A DNA stretch of 64,000 nt from contig JBHGNT010000009.1 in NCBI GenBank assembly GCA_043228905.1, forward strand, positions 10,478,001 to 10,542,000. The letters are read 5' to 3'. The notes below the pieces were generated by a model. That model worked only from the letters and a program-made list of their open reading frames with translations, did no database searches and was not told the DNA's origin. Positions 45,976 to 57,510 of the stretch are shown here, in pieces. The number at the start of each line of letters is the position of its first letter. The stretch's first letter is position 1. A program made the translations under genes and the position numbers. The stretch comes from Azolla caroliniana. Taxonomy: Eukaryota; Polypodiophyta.

Positions 45976-47058
45976 ATGAGTGATCAATATTGGGAGACAA
46001 TCCATCTTGTTGCAAACCAAGCGTTACATGAAGTGCTACCCGATGATGAAGATATTCTGGTGGAAGCAATGACTGATGATATTGTGGAGGTGGAGTTGCC
46101 CCGCAAGGACATCTTGAAGGCCTTTTCCATGTTCCATGATGGAGGTATTATTTGTTTCTTTACTGGAAAAATTCCTCTAGTTGATTGGGTGGGTCAATGG
46201 TTAAATGTTATGGTGGGTAGAAATACTGTGGAGGATGTGTATAAAGGTCCAATAGGTTTTTTTGAGGTTATATTTCGCACTGAAGAACAAAGAGATAGAT
46301 TATTATCACGTATCCCAGTTTTCTTCAATAATAAGTTGGTAGACAATGTTCCATGGTGACCATTAGCAGACTTTGAAGCAGGAGTGTCCAATATGGGTTG
46401 AAGTAGAGTGTAAATTCTCATTTTTGTGGCCCATTATACAAAGTGTAAGGGAACAACCTGGAAAAGTGATAGTTGCTCCAAATCCAAAAGCGTATAATAG
46501 ATATCGGTTATGTATGTTGTGGAATACAACTAAGAAGAGACCTTTGTGGTTAAATATAAAATCGGAGGAAATGCGGTCATTTCGTTGCCAATTGCATTGC
46601 GTTCATTTGTTGGTCATTGTTTCAAATGTGGTGAATTGGGGCATTTTATGGCTGAATGTCAACAAACGCCGGTCCATGAGCGTTGTTGTGATATGGTAAT
46701 GCTAAATCAAGTACAACAAGAACATGAGAGGAACAAAAGTCAGGAGGTAAATATAGGTAAAGGAGACACTAGAGGGCCTTCGGAGCAAAAAGGTAAAAGT
46801 GTTGTAGAAGAAGTGCTAGAAGAGTTTGAAATTAAGGAAAGACCTTGGACCAAGGTTGGTGCTAATGGCAGGTTCTCACGATATCACAAGGGGAATGTTC
46901 CATTGCAACAAGGACAGGAGCTCATAGGTTCATCTAGCAATCTAATGGGGTTATCAAAGGTAATTTCCAATCAATCTCAACGAAAATCAAAACCTTGGCA
47001 CAAGTCTCAATATCAATCAAATCAAGGATCAAAACCTTTTAACCTTCGATTTGATTAA
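45976..47058 (+). pseudogene. A1 ORF1 protein remnant (DUF4283-like domain and zinc knuckle)
   Basis: From the ATG at 45976 the frame reads GGIICFFTGKIPLVDWVGQW and GFFEVIFRTEEQRDRL, the usual N-terminal domain of plant L1 ORF1. It is stopped at 46357. The continuation in another frame carries an intact zinc knuckle, CFKCGELGHFMAEC (46618-46662), and a basic, Gln- and Ser-rich tail. The protein would bind the element's RNA. Two frame breaks make it non-functional. Confidence 0.8.
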
Positions 47059-47109
47059 ATTGGTAAACTCATTTCCCCATTAGAGAAGCAACCTTGGAAA
47101 GGAGGTAAT

Positions 47110-50100
47110 TTGAGAGTCATTGAGACATCGGTCAAAAACCAACTGGTTAATAATCAGCTACCATCTGTGCAAAATGCTTTTGCAGTCTTAAGGGATTATT
47201 TTGGAGATATCCTAGAGTGTCAATGGGATATATTATGTGCGGTAGAGCGTAAGGATCATACGAAGTCTGGGTCTTTTATTCAACATAATGGGTATCATGT
47301 ATGTTATGCGGGTGTCAATGGTGGACTTTATTCAGGTGTAATTCTTATTGTTAAAGATACTTTGCAACCAATGGTGGTTCAAAGTGATATACATGTTCGG
47401 TACACCGTGGTTGAGATAAATTATGAAGGGCAAAGGATTTGGATTGTTGGTATTTATGCACCAAATAAAGTCTCTCAATGTATTGAACTTTGGCAACGTT
47501 TGAATGAAGTTCTTCGTAATGGAAATCCAAGATTTTTATTGGTTGATTTCAATATGTGTTCAGAAGTGGGGCAATAGAGCAGCTTGGGACTTATTTGCAA
47601 TAGAGGTTTTGAAGTATGATGCATGGCTTTGGATTAATGGAACAGATTCTGGGTATACTTTTCAATCCACACAATTTAGATCAACATGAAGTAGGTTGGA
47701 TCGCATATGTATAATGCATGATGAGAGTATTTGCCATAAGTGTTGATTATGCAGGTATACAGAGGTATCGTCTGACCATTTTCCAGTTATCTTGGAATGC
47801 ACAAATCAAGGGGTGGATGGTTTTAAAGCTTTATTGGGAAGACAATCACTTAGATTTTATTCTTCATTTCTTGAGCATGTATGCTTCACGCATGCTATGG
47901 GACAGCTGGTGGGAGAATTTAGAAGACAAGTTAATATTGGTGGTGCTTCTTCATGGGATGTTTCCCTTTCTAATATTCAACTGTTTGCTCAACATTATGG
48001 GATTTCTCAAGCAATTGTCTATAAACAAAAAAGTGAGAGCACTCCAACAATTATTACACAGTTGTAATGCTTTGTTGGTCTCAATCCCGGTGGATGATGT
48101 GTTATTGGATATTCAAGTTACATTGAATCAAGCACTACAAGTTCTTGAGGTCAGAAGTTATCAACAGTTTCGGGTGAGGGACAAGCAATATGAGGTATAT
48201 GATCATAACTTTATCTCACATAAATTCTTTCATGGGTTACATGCATCTCATGCCAGAATGAATGTGGTACGCCTAGAAGTTGATGGAACTTTGAGTACAA
48301 ATCCACAAGTAATTATTGATAATTGTATTCAACATTTCACAAAACTTCTAGGTCATGAAAGTATTCTAGATAACGATATGAAAGAAGCATGAGCAATATT
48401 TTTTCGATGCATCAAGGGCAATGTTAGGCAACAGATTGTGATGAGTATAGAAGAGGACATAAGAGAAGAAGAGGTGGAGTCTGTCTTATCACATCTTGCA
48501 AATGATAAAAGTCCAGGTTGGGATGGAATTACGAATGAGTTTTTTAAATCATTTGTTCAAGACCTTAAAGGCCCTCTTACAATAATCTTTCAAGAAGTGT
48601 GGAGATTTGGTAACATTCCTAATTCTTGGAAGATTGGGCTTATCAAACTTATACCTAAAGTTTCTTCTCCTACTTCATTTGGTCAATGGAGGCCAATATC
48701 ATTAATGGGTGGTTTATAAAAGTTTTTTACCAAAGTAATTGCCAATCGACTTCACAAGGTATTACCCTCTATTGTACATCCGATGCAGTATGAATTTATT
48801 GCAGGAAGGGACATCCTTCATAACATTTTAAATGTTCAAATGGTTGTGGATTATGCGAAGGAATCAAAACAAGGAATTGTTATGATATAATTGGATATTG
48901 AGAAGGCTTATGATCATGTCAATTGGTCATTTCTTGCCCAACTTATGTCTGAGATGGGTTTTGGTACAAGGATGTCTCGACTCTCATTTATGTTGGGGTT
49001 AGGTGCAATGTCACATGTCATGTTAAATGGTGGAGTGACTAAGGCAATATCATTAACAAGGTCAGTGAGACAAGGATGTTCATTGAGTCCATTATTATTT
49101 GCCATTGTTACCCACCCAAAATTGGTTAAAATGCATGAGTTAGCGATATGTTGAGATATAGTGGGACTTGTTTTACCCTCAAGGAAACAACTGATAGCTC
49201 AAGCATGGGCAGATGATTCTTTTTTGTTTCTTAAGGTGCATCCTAGTAACATAGCCAAAGCTATGGAGGTGTGGAAGGTGTTTTCATTAGCATCAGGTTT
49301 ACATATTAATATGCAAAAATCATTGTTGATTAGATGCACTAAACAAGATTTGGTTAATCTTGGTTGGAGTGGCTGAATATTAGATAAAGGGAAGATTTGT
49401 CGACATTTGGGATATCCGATTGGTGTGGATATTTCACCAAAGCAAAGCATAACTTGGATTTCTAGGACCATATCAAATAAATTTATATATTGGAAGTCCC
49501 AAGCTTGGTCATTTGCAACTCATCTTAAAGTGGTGCAAGCAATTATGATTCCGATGATTTCATATTTTTTGCCTTTGGTACCTTGGATAAAGAAATCAAT
49601 TGATTGGTTGGCTCGTGCTCTTAGGTATACGTTATGGAAGAAAGAGTCCAACATTGGTATCAGTTGGGTTTCATGGCTTCATATATGTACCCCGAAACAT
49701 TTAGGAGGAGCTGGTTTACTCAATTTGGAAGATCATCTGGTTGCTTGAAGGTTTAGTCTCTTGAAAGAGATGTGTTCAGGTTCTCAACCGTGGGCAGAGA
49801 TAATTTGTTATTTTGTGGAGAAAGTGGGGATACAACATGGTAAAACAAAAATTAGAACTTTATGGTGGCATGTTATTAATAGTACTCGATCATTTAGATG
49901 TTCAGAATCTACTATTGTTCAACATTTAGTGGTCTCTTGGCAAAAAAGTTTGAAGTTGTTCAATTGGAAACCACCTGAATGTAGAAAAGATTACAACTCT
50001 TTGCCAGTAGAGGTGATAGAATCTTCAAGATTATTACAATGGGATGGAAAAGACAGTTTATAGTCAAAGTTTAATAGAATGGTAAAACTAGGTTTGGTAA

Positions 50101-50275
50101 TTGTGGAGGATGGTATTTTAGAGTCACAGAGGCAGATAATGGATTTTTGAACTGTGAGAAGTAGATTTCATATACCTCTTGGATATGGTCAGATTTGGCA
50201 AACAATAGTACACTTGCCTATTTTATCATCACTGATTCCACAATTGGTGGTGGTGGAACCATGGAATAATTGGTA
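47110..50275 (+). pseudogene. A1 ORF2 remnant (endonuclease, RT)
   Basis: Endonuclease: VEINYEGQRIWIVGIYAPNK (47410-47470), then FLLVDFNMCSE where the usual Gly-Asp-Phe-Asn has lost Gly. RT: DKSPGWDGITNEFFKSF (48505-48555), LIKLIPKVSSPTSFGQWRPISL, LDIEKAYDHVNW (48891-48925), SVRQGCSLSPLLF, and AQAWADDSFLFLK (49198-49235), where the box is WADD. The later block SWLHICTPKHLGGAGLLNLE is at 49672-49731. Stops occur at about six places. Confidence 0.85.
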
Positions 50276-50284
50276 TACATTTAC

Positions 50285-50285
<1 letters not shown>

Positions 50286-50332
<47 letters not shown>
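50286..50332. repeat. (GA)n microsatellite at the A1 / X junction
   Basis: About 22 GA units directly between the A1 end and the 3' end of X copy iv. Confidence 0.95.
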
Positions 50333-50336
<4 letters not shown>

Positions 50337-52432
50337 ATTATCATCTTCAGAGGTCAAATATGACCTATGAGACCAAAAATAGTACATTTCACGTGATACG
50401 TGTGAAGGTGAGTAGAGACTCTCGATGTTCAAGAACTTTACCAATAAATGTTGCAATCGAGAGTGAACATCGTGGTTGTGAGAGAAATTCGTGCAAGGAT
50501 TGGGCTCGATCAAAGATATGTGGAAAGCATGGTCGAATATGATCAAAGGTAGAGCATTATATCAAAGTGTGATACTCATACTCTCGAACTTGTTTAGGGC
50601 AAAGTGTGCATAGTCGACCACTCTCATCAGTTGTGCCCCAACGCCCTGTCTCACATCTCAATGCGTGCGAGCTAAGTCACATGGAAGCAATGGTTCGAAT
50701 GGAAGATATCGGGATGGGCTCTAACATGTATCGATGTGTACGGCTTCCCCGTTTTGCGAAGAATATGTTTTTGTAGTTAGGTGCAAAATTTATAGTATAA
50801 TGTGTGAAGCGTGAGCCACCACATTTGTCCCATGTCATGATACATTGGCGTTGCAAAAAGGTCTCATTTACAGAGGAATCTAGTGACGCATCATGAAGCA
50901 AGTGTCTTGCATCCCATCTACCAAACCATTTTTCTAAATCTTGCATCCAACCGGAACACAAAATTTTGCTTTTATGCGTCTTTTGGATCTTTTTGCTTGC
51001 TTCCCATGCAATTCTAGGAGGGCAATGTGAGGGGCTTTTTTGAACCTTAAGCATGTATTCAACAACCCTTTCCATGGCCATGATCTCAATGGGAAGCGAT
51101 CCCGTCTCAAGGAAGAGGAGGGTGTAGGGTGTTTGTTTCTTAACTTGTAGAAACTTTGTAAGAAAATGTTTTTGGACATTTTCAAACTCTTTCCACGTAG
51201 ATTTAGGGATGCTACCGCCCCATACTTCCACCCCATAGAGAAGAACCGAGGTCACCAAAGTGTCAAAAAGATATTTCTTGTTCTCAAATGCATAATATGC
51301 TCCCTTACCTACCTCTAAGCGGCGTGTAGCAAATTCATTCCATTTATGACCTGAAGGAACTTGAAGGCCAAGATATTTGAAGCTTTCCAAACATTCAAGT
51401 GGCTCATTGTTGTACATAATGCATGGTTTATCTCTTTTTTGACTCTTCACAAGCATAATCTTTGTTTTAGAGCTATTGACACTTAATCTAGTATGCATGC
51501 AAATTTTTTCCAATGCCTTCATAAGCTTTTGTGCATCTCCTGAAGTATTTGCAAAATCACTACATCATCCGCATATAACAAAAGCATAATCACAACATTC
51601 CCAATGGCAACTTCTTCAACACATTCTTCCTTTACAAACTTGGTAACCATTTCTTCTAATTCATCAATGCATAGACCAAATAATGTTGGTGAGAGTGGGC
51701 ATCCTTTCTTAACACCAATAGTGCTATTGAAAAAATTTGAATGACTATCTCTCATATGCACACAACATATAACCTTCTCATATATTCGGGAAATTGCAAG
51801 CATATATTCAATTGGCACCTCAAGTTCTTCCACCTGTCTCCAAAGATGCTCATGAGGTACCATATCAAAAGCTTTCTTGAAGTCTACAAAGCAACAATAT
51901 AAACCTTTACCTCTAAGGCGACTTTCCTCCATTAATACTCGAAGAGTGACAAGATGATCAATGGTGCTATGGTGTTTTCGAAAACCAGCTTGTCCATAAG
52001 CTCTCTTACCATTTTTTTCTGCCCATACACTTATCTTTGATTCCATTATACATCCAAATAGTTTTGCCATTAATGAGCCAACCATGATGGTTCGATAGTT
52101 GTTTACATTATTTACATCTTCGCCTTTATGTAAAGGTTTGATCCAATTTGTAGTCCAATCATATGGCATACCATGTTGCAATGCATCATTGAACATATCG
52201 CATATCCATATATGTGCTTCCTTTCTCGTCCATTTGAGCATTTAAGCTTTTATACATTGAAGATCGCTTGCCTTTCGAGAGGCCAATTTCTTAAGTCTTA
52301 TGCATATATCTTCAATTGTAAAGAAGGGAGACATATGTGAAAGAGAACCATAACACATCATCTTTCCGGCAAGAGATAATTCATATAAATTCTTACAATG
52401 CATAGACAAGTCATGAAGAGTTAAGTCACCAT

Positions 52433-52436
<4 letters not shown>
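50333..52436 (-). mobile_element. Family X non-LTR element, longest copy (iv)
   Basis: On the minus strand a reverse transcriptase runs from about 52436 to 51520. It continues in the C-terminal half to 50683 and a Cys-rich end to about 50400. The 3' end GATAATATAATC adjoins a GA/CT microsatellite rather than poly(A). The element is 5'-truncated where a second (GA)n tract starts. It is unlike the L1-type LINEs in this window. Confidence 0.85.
50400..52430 (-). pseudogene. Family X reverse transcriptase, 5'-truncated
   Basis: RT motifs in order: TNWIKPLHKGEDVNNVNNYR, GQAGFRKHHSTIDHLVTLR, CCFVDFKKAFDMVPHEHLW with the first catalytic Asp, GVKKGCPLSPTLFGLCIDEL, and LLLYADDVVIL with the YADD box. 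A single frameshift near 51525 splits the frame; it resumes with CMHTRLSVNSSKTKIM and FKYLGLQV. After a stop at about 50680 the end reads RLCTLCPKQVREYEYHTLI, a Cys-x2-Cys ... His finger. The endonuclease part is not in the window. The FGLCIDELE wording differs from plant L1 RT; the clade is unresolved. Confidence 0.83.

Positions 52437-52480
<44 letters not shown>
52437..52480. repeat. (GA)n microsatellite at the X / A2 junction
   Basis: About 22 GA units between the truncated 5' end of X copy iv and the start of A2. Confidence 0.95.
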
Positions 52481-52483
<3 letters not shown>

Positions 52484-54474
52484 TTGGGTTTTGGTGATTG
52501 TATGTCTAAGTTGATATACACATTAGGGGAGGGTTCGGTTTCACTTGTGATGTTTAATGGAGGAGTAACCCAACCGATTTCTATTCGGAGGTCAATTAGA
52601 CAAGGATGCCCGGTAAGTCCTTTACTATTCACTATTGTGACACATCCTATTCTTGTTAAGTTACACAATATGGCTATGGGGGAAGAATTGCTTGGACTAA
52701 GGTTGCCATCAGGGAAGCCATGTATTGTTCAAGCTCTCGCAGATGACCATATTATGTTTTTGGCACCTAATCGAGAAAATATTAGTAAGACAAGAGATGT
52801 GTGGGAATTGTTTTCAAATGCTTTGGGGTTGAGAATTAATATACATAAATCTGTCCTCATTTCATGTACAGAACAAGACGTGTTAGGGTTGGGGTGGTCA
52901 GGAAGGATAGTACATCGTGGTATGATTTGTCGTCAACTTGGATATCCAATTGGGGTGGAAGTTTCTCATGTGAAACTTATTGAGTGGGTATCCAAAAGGT
53001 TGGAGGATAAGTTTATGTATTGGAGGTCTCAATTTTGGCCTTTTCATGTACGACTTAAGGTGGTCCAATCGATTATGGTCTCTATGGTATCTTATTATCT
53101 TCCTTTGCTCCCATGGTCAAAGAAAGCTCTTGAAATGTTGTCACGCTCGATGCGAATGTTATGGAAAAGAAAAGGGAAAAGTGCCTTGTCATGGTTGGCA
53201 TGGGATCATGTTTGTACTCCGAAGCGTCTTGGTGGGGCATCAATATTGAATCTATATGAGCATATGGTGGCTCGTCGATTTACTTTCATTCGATTCATGT
53301 TTGAAGGTGTACAACCTTGGACAGAAATGGTGGCATACTTTATAGAGAAGAACGGAATAAAGCTTGGAAACATGAAGGTAATTGGTGGAATGTAATTAAT
53401 TCTGACAGGGATGTCAAATGTACATGGTCTATGATAGTTAATCATTTGTTGACATCTTGGCAAAGTATGTTGGATTTTGTGGAATGGCATCCCCCACAAG
53501 AAAGGGGATGTGCCAATTCATTACAAATGGAGGTTTTGGCAACATCAAGGTTGTTGAGGTGGGAAGGTAAACAAATTCTTAACCTTCAATTTAATCGGAT
53601 GGCTAGATTGGGTTTAGTAACAATCAAGGATGTTATGTTGGTGTCACAAAGAAGATTAATGACCTTTTGAACAACAAGATCAACATTTTGTATTCCAAAA
53701 GGTTATAAGTTTATTTAGGATAAGTTGCAATAATTATTATCTTCGTATGGGCCCATTCCTGATTTAGATGCGGGATCTCAAGAGCTTGATTGGATGTTTG
53801 TTGGAAATAGGCGATTCGCCATGATCTCAACAAACGATGCTTATCACAAGTTGATTGACAAACAAACATAAGTGGATGGAAGAAAGGGTTATAAAGGTAT
53901 GGGGTTTTCGTAAGCCCATTACCTAGTGGTTTCATGTGATCAAGGCAGGTTGGTGTTCTTGATTGATGCTATGAGCTAAGCTATTGATTTGGAGAGTTAT
54001 GGTTGGAGCTTTACCATTGGGGGATGCATTAAAAAGAAGAAACATTACTAAAGGATTGTGTTTCTTTTGTTCGGTGGAATTGGAACATAGTAGGCATCGA
54101 TTTATTTCATGTCCGATGGCAAGGATGGTTTGGAGGTGTATCAGTTTAGTCTGGATGTCTCTAACAGGAGTAAGTCTATCTTCCTTCAGTTGGGTTTTTG
54201 CACATATGGAGAACAATGAACCGATGCCTCATTTTCAAATTATTTTTGAGTTCTTGAGGTATTGGGGGCTATGGTTCAATTGGAATATGCGGAATGCCTT
54301 CATTTTTTATTCACAAGTTGGGGTGAGAAAATATGTTCTTAAGTTAAAAGGACTTCTTTTGTGGCAATTGACAATGCTAGAGAAGGCACAAAATCTCAAC
54401 CAAGAAGAGAGAGAACTCTGCAAGGTCACATATCATCATATTCGCCATTTGAATTGGTGTGTAGGGTGGCATTG
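52481..54474 (+). pseudogene. A2 ORF2 C-terminal half (RT end, zinc-binding domain)
   Basis: An open frame at 52481-53395 carries RSIRQGCPVSPLLFTIVTHP and ALADDHIMFLAPN, where the usual aromatic residue before ADD is Leu. SWLAWDHVCTPKRLGGASIL follows (53190-53250). After stops and frame changes the zinc-binding domain reads WRVMVGALPLGDALKRR and CFFCSVELEHSRHRFISCPM (53987-54120). The last open part ends at 54475. Upstream domains are absent because of 5' truncation. Confidence 0.86.
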
Positions 54475-54604
54475 AGTTTGGTGTCGTAGTTTTCTTTAGA
54501 TCCCTAGATAGAAGGGGTTCTATAGTTTGTTGTAAGTTAGTCATGGTGGTGTTTTTTCTTTCGTAATGAAAGCCATTATTTACGAAAAAAAAGAAAAAAA
54601 GAAA
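52488..54604 (+). mobile_element. A2: 5'-truncated L1-like LINE with probable 9-bp target duplication
   Basis: Similarity to A1 begins at GGGTTTTGG (52486) inside RT and runs to a poly(A)-like tail at 54580-54604. AGATGTTGG is found at 52479-52487 and 54605-54613, so the ends look like a genuine insertion into the edge of the GA tract. Confidence 0.82.
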
Positions 54605-54613
54605 AGATGTTGG

Positions 54614-54980
54614 AGAACCACAAACACTATTTTCAATGTATCTTTCTCCTTTGATATTCGTTTCTTTTGTTTTTCTGATTCTTTTGAGGCTTCCACAGAG
54701 AGTTTTCTAAAGAATAATTTCACGTATCATTTGGTGGTTTCCGTATGAGCAAAATTGGCATTCGGTTGTATGCATCCAACAGTAGCTTGCTTTGTTTCCT
54801 TCTCCAACAAAATTACTTGTAAATGAGCTCTCTCATAAATTTTTGTCATATGGATGTTAGTTTTGTCATGAATATGGATGCATCTCTAAACTCCTTAAAA
54901 GATGCATGCATGTTTTAGTCAGTAGCGAGTCCAAGAGGGGATGGTAAAAGACAACGATGTCTTAGAGGTGATAGTATTGA
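54614..54980. other. Short intergenic stretch, nothing recognised
   Basis: AT-rich; no motif seen. Confidence 0.5.
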
Positions 54981-55590
54981 TATGTCATATGCTTATGCAA
55001 TGCGATAAGATGATATTGAGAGGGAGGATAGTAATTGGGAACATTTAAAATGCATGACAAATATTCTAATGGAAGATTGTATAAGGGAGAATGTAAAAGT
55101 TATTGACAAGTTTGTTGATGATGACATGGCTAAGGTAGAAATAGACAATAAGGAGTTTTGGGGATCATTTGTTATTTTTTTGATAGAGGAGTCATATTGT
55201 TTTTCACAAGGAAGATACCTTTCCTTTGGAGGGTCAAACAATGGTTACATGGGATTTTACAAGTTGATCGTATTGAAGATGTTTATGTCAGTCCTCGTGG
55301 GTTTTATGAGGTTGTTTTAGTATCACAAGATCATAAAGAGAAATTGTTAGTTTTTTATAAGAAAAGTTCATATTCTTCTATGGAGGCCACTAATGGAATA
55401 CCGATGTATATTAGAGCAAGAGTGTCATGTATGGGTTGAGGTAGAGTGCACATACTCAATGGTCTGGCCAATATTACGATAAAGTGTCACGACCAAAGCT
55501 TTGTAGATGATGTCGATTTCAAAGAAAAGAAGACAATATTCTCTCCTTATTAATGGGAAAGTGGCTCCTTTTTTGGAAAAAAAAACAAGA
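54981..55590 (+). mobile_element. A3: ORF1 fragment of an L1-like LINE joined to its 3' end
   Basis: RGVILFFTRKIPFLWRVKQW and GFYEVVLVSQDHKEKL (about 55180-55350) match A1 ORF1 residues near 46140-46310, in two frames. At 55548 the sequence passes into TTAATGGGAAAGTGGCTCC and an A run (55577-55588), the family 3' end. ORF2 is missing. It is a doubly truncated or internally deleted copy. Confidence 0.72.
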
Positions 55591-56038
55591 AGAAAACAAT
55601 AGAACAAGAGCACAAGAATTTGCATTACCAGGAGTCCAAGATGACAAGGGTGCTAAAGACTAGCATTGAACCGGAATGGTTAGACACTAAGCAGATCTTC
55701 CACACATAGGATCACGTTGTTAAGGACAGAAGAATCGGAGCTACAAGGATGTGATTGATAAGCCGAAAAGTGCTATAAAGACACGATTGACAAGCTTGAC
55801 TAGTGTTATTCACCTTGAATTCATTCAAGGTGAACTCTAATATATATCTTACATTGCATGCATGCCTGTTGTATGCGTGTGATACACTAGAGCATGTATG
55901 TATGCATGCATGTGCCAAGTGTGAATAATACAATGGAGCAATTATGCTCATGATGCTAACTTAAAACTACAAGGAACAATTATGCATATGACTGTATATT
56001 GGACATGTTGGTTAACCCATAACACTCGATTATATCAT
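55591..56038. other. Intergenic, with a 26-bp palindrome
   Basis: No gene seen. TTCACCTTGAAT at 55809-55820 pairs exactly with ATTCAAGGTGAA at 55823-55834, leaving a 2-base loop. Confidence 0.6.
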
Positions 56039-56313
56039 GTTGAGAATCAAACTCAACTTGAACACACTTTAAGATACTCAAGTGTGTGAACACCCCACTT
56101 GTATAGTAACTAGTGTGTCATAGAAGTTAATGTTCCATGACACATATTCCTTAAGTAGTTAAGACACAATCTCTTTCCCAAGAGGCCCTACTAGTGAGAG
56201 AACTTAGAGAGAAGGTGACTACATAAGCACCTTCTCCCTCTTTGTGTAATTGTTGGTTGGTTATTCTTGCTTTCTTTGTAATACAGTTTTCTGATTTTTT
56301 GTAATCGCGAGTT

Positions 56314-56350
<37 letters not shown>

Positions 56351-56397
56351 CACACACACAATTCTTCCGCTGCACAGAATCCATCCGATTCTTTACA
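56039..56397 (+). repeat. C 5' LTR
   Basis: It begins TGTTGAGAATC, like the M1 LTR start, and ends ...TTCTTTACA immediately before a primer site. It contains (CT)n(AC)n at about 56314-56360. The matching 3' LTR is outside the window. Confidence 0.78.
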
Positions 56398-56410
56398 TGG
56401 TATCAGAGCG
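56398..56410 (+). other. C tRNA primer-binding site
   Basis: TGGTATCAGAGCG, complementary to the initiator-Met tRNA end and directly after the LTR end CA. Confidence 0.92.
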
Positions 56411-56545
56411 CATGGTTGCTTGATCGAAGCCCATCGCCTCTGCGTGTGTTGTCCCGATTCCGCGTTCGGCAAGAACCGAATGATCGTTGTAGCAACAATC
56501 TGCACAGTTCACATGAAGAAGAAGAAGAAGAAGAAGAAGCTCGAC

Positions 56546-57510
56546 ATGAACACACAGATGGGAAGCACTCCTCCTACAGAAAAGCTCGACAGAAACAACT
56601 TTGCATCTTGGGAAAACTAGATGCACCAATACCTTGTCGGTCAAGGCTATTGGAGCTATGTCGATGGAGCAAACGAGAATCAACCCAACCCAACACATGC
56701 CGACTACCTAGCTTGGGAGCAAGAGGCGAGTCATTTGTTGTACTGCCTTGCATCATGCGTCCATGATCACATGCTCAGCTACATCCGAGAGGCCAAAACA
56801 CCGAAGGAGGCATGGGGGAACCTCAAGAAGATTTTCGCGACCAACACGACCGCAAGAAAGTTTCAACTCCGTCAAGAGTTGAACAGTATACAACAAAGGG
56901 GCATGTCAATAGGCAGGTACACCTTGAAGATCAAGGAGCTCTGCGATGCCCTCGGGTCGATCAATATTAACATTGACGACGATGAATTGGTGCAGATTTG
57001 CCTTGGAGTCTTAACACCTCGGTTCAGAGCCATTTGGTCGGCAATTCTCACGAGGGAGAATCCTCCCTCCTTCTTCGACCTCCAATCGATGTTGCTTGTC
57101 GAGGAGAATCATGTTCAAACAAGAAGCAATGCGCAAGAAGGACAAATGCTCTATTTGAACTTTGATGGAGGAAGAGGACAAGGTTGGGGAAGAAGATGTC
57201 AATTTGGTCAAGGCCAACACAACCAAGAGCAACCCTGAGAACATAACTTCTATTACCGACAAGACATGTCGAACGTGCGAGGTAGAGCGTCCGGAAGGAG
57301 GGGGAGCAATCATGCCGAACCTAGCAGACAAAACAATCCCACTCAGTGCGGATACTATGGTAAATTCAGTCACTATGAGGCAAAGTGTCGGAAAAAGAAG
57401 AGTGAGTCGGCCTCCACAAGCCGACAACTCACAAACTACGCCTCCTACTCCGATTACAACAATCGTGGCAGAATGTTTGTGATGAGGCACAGAGTGAACT
57501 CGATGGTAGC
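56546..57510 (+). pseudogene. C gag remnant
   Basis: The likely start is ATG 56546 (MNTQMGS, matching M1). An in-frame TAG at 56618 follows SWEN. From 56621 a 205-codon frame carries the copia gag core, with YLAWEQEASHLLYCLASCV, KIFATNTTARKFQLRQEL, GVLTPRFRAIW and SMLLVEENH. A frame change near 57235 precedes a damaged zinc knuckle, CGYYGKFSHYEAKC, whose second Cys is Tyr. D interrupts the sequence at 57510. Confidence 0.87.

Larger units (their letters stand above)
45829..50285 (+). mobile_element. A1: L1-like LINE with both ORFs, decayed
   Basis: On the + strand ORF1 (from 45976) is followed by an endonuclease (47110-47690), RT (48438-49750) and part of the zinc region. The end is TATACATTTACGAAAG, close to the 3' terminus of A2. 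Much of the zinc-binding C-terminus found in A2 is missing. It starts in a GT/GA microsatellite and ends in a GA microsatellite. Confidence 0.87.

Noticed and set aside
50154-50546. Open frames with Arg-Glu or Leu-Ser repeats around the GA tract
   Set aside because: Created by the microsatellite; the real sequence is the A1 end and X 3' end.
45829-54604. A1 and A2 as one LINE split by the X insertion
   Set aside because: A2 starts again within RT, repeating sequence already present in A1, so they are separate copies.
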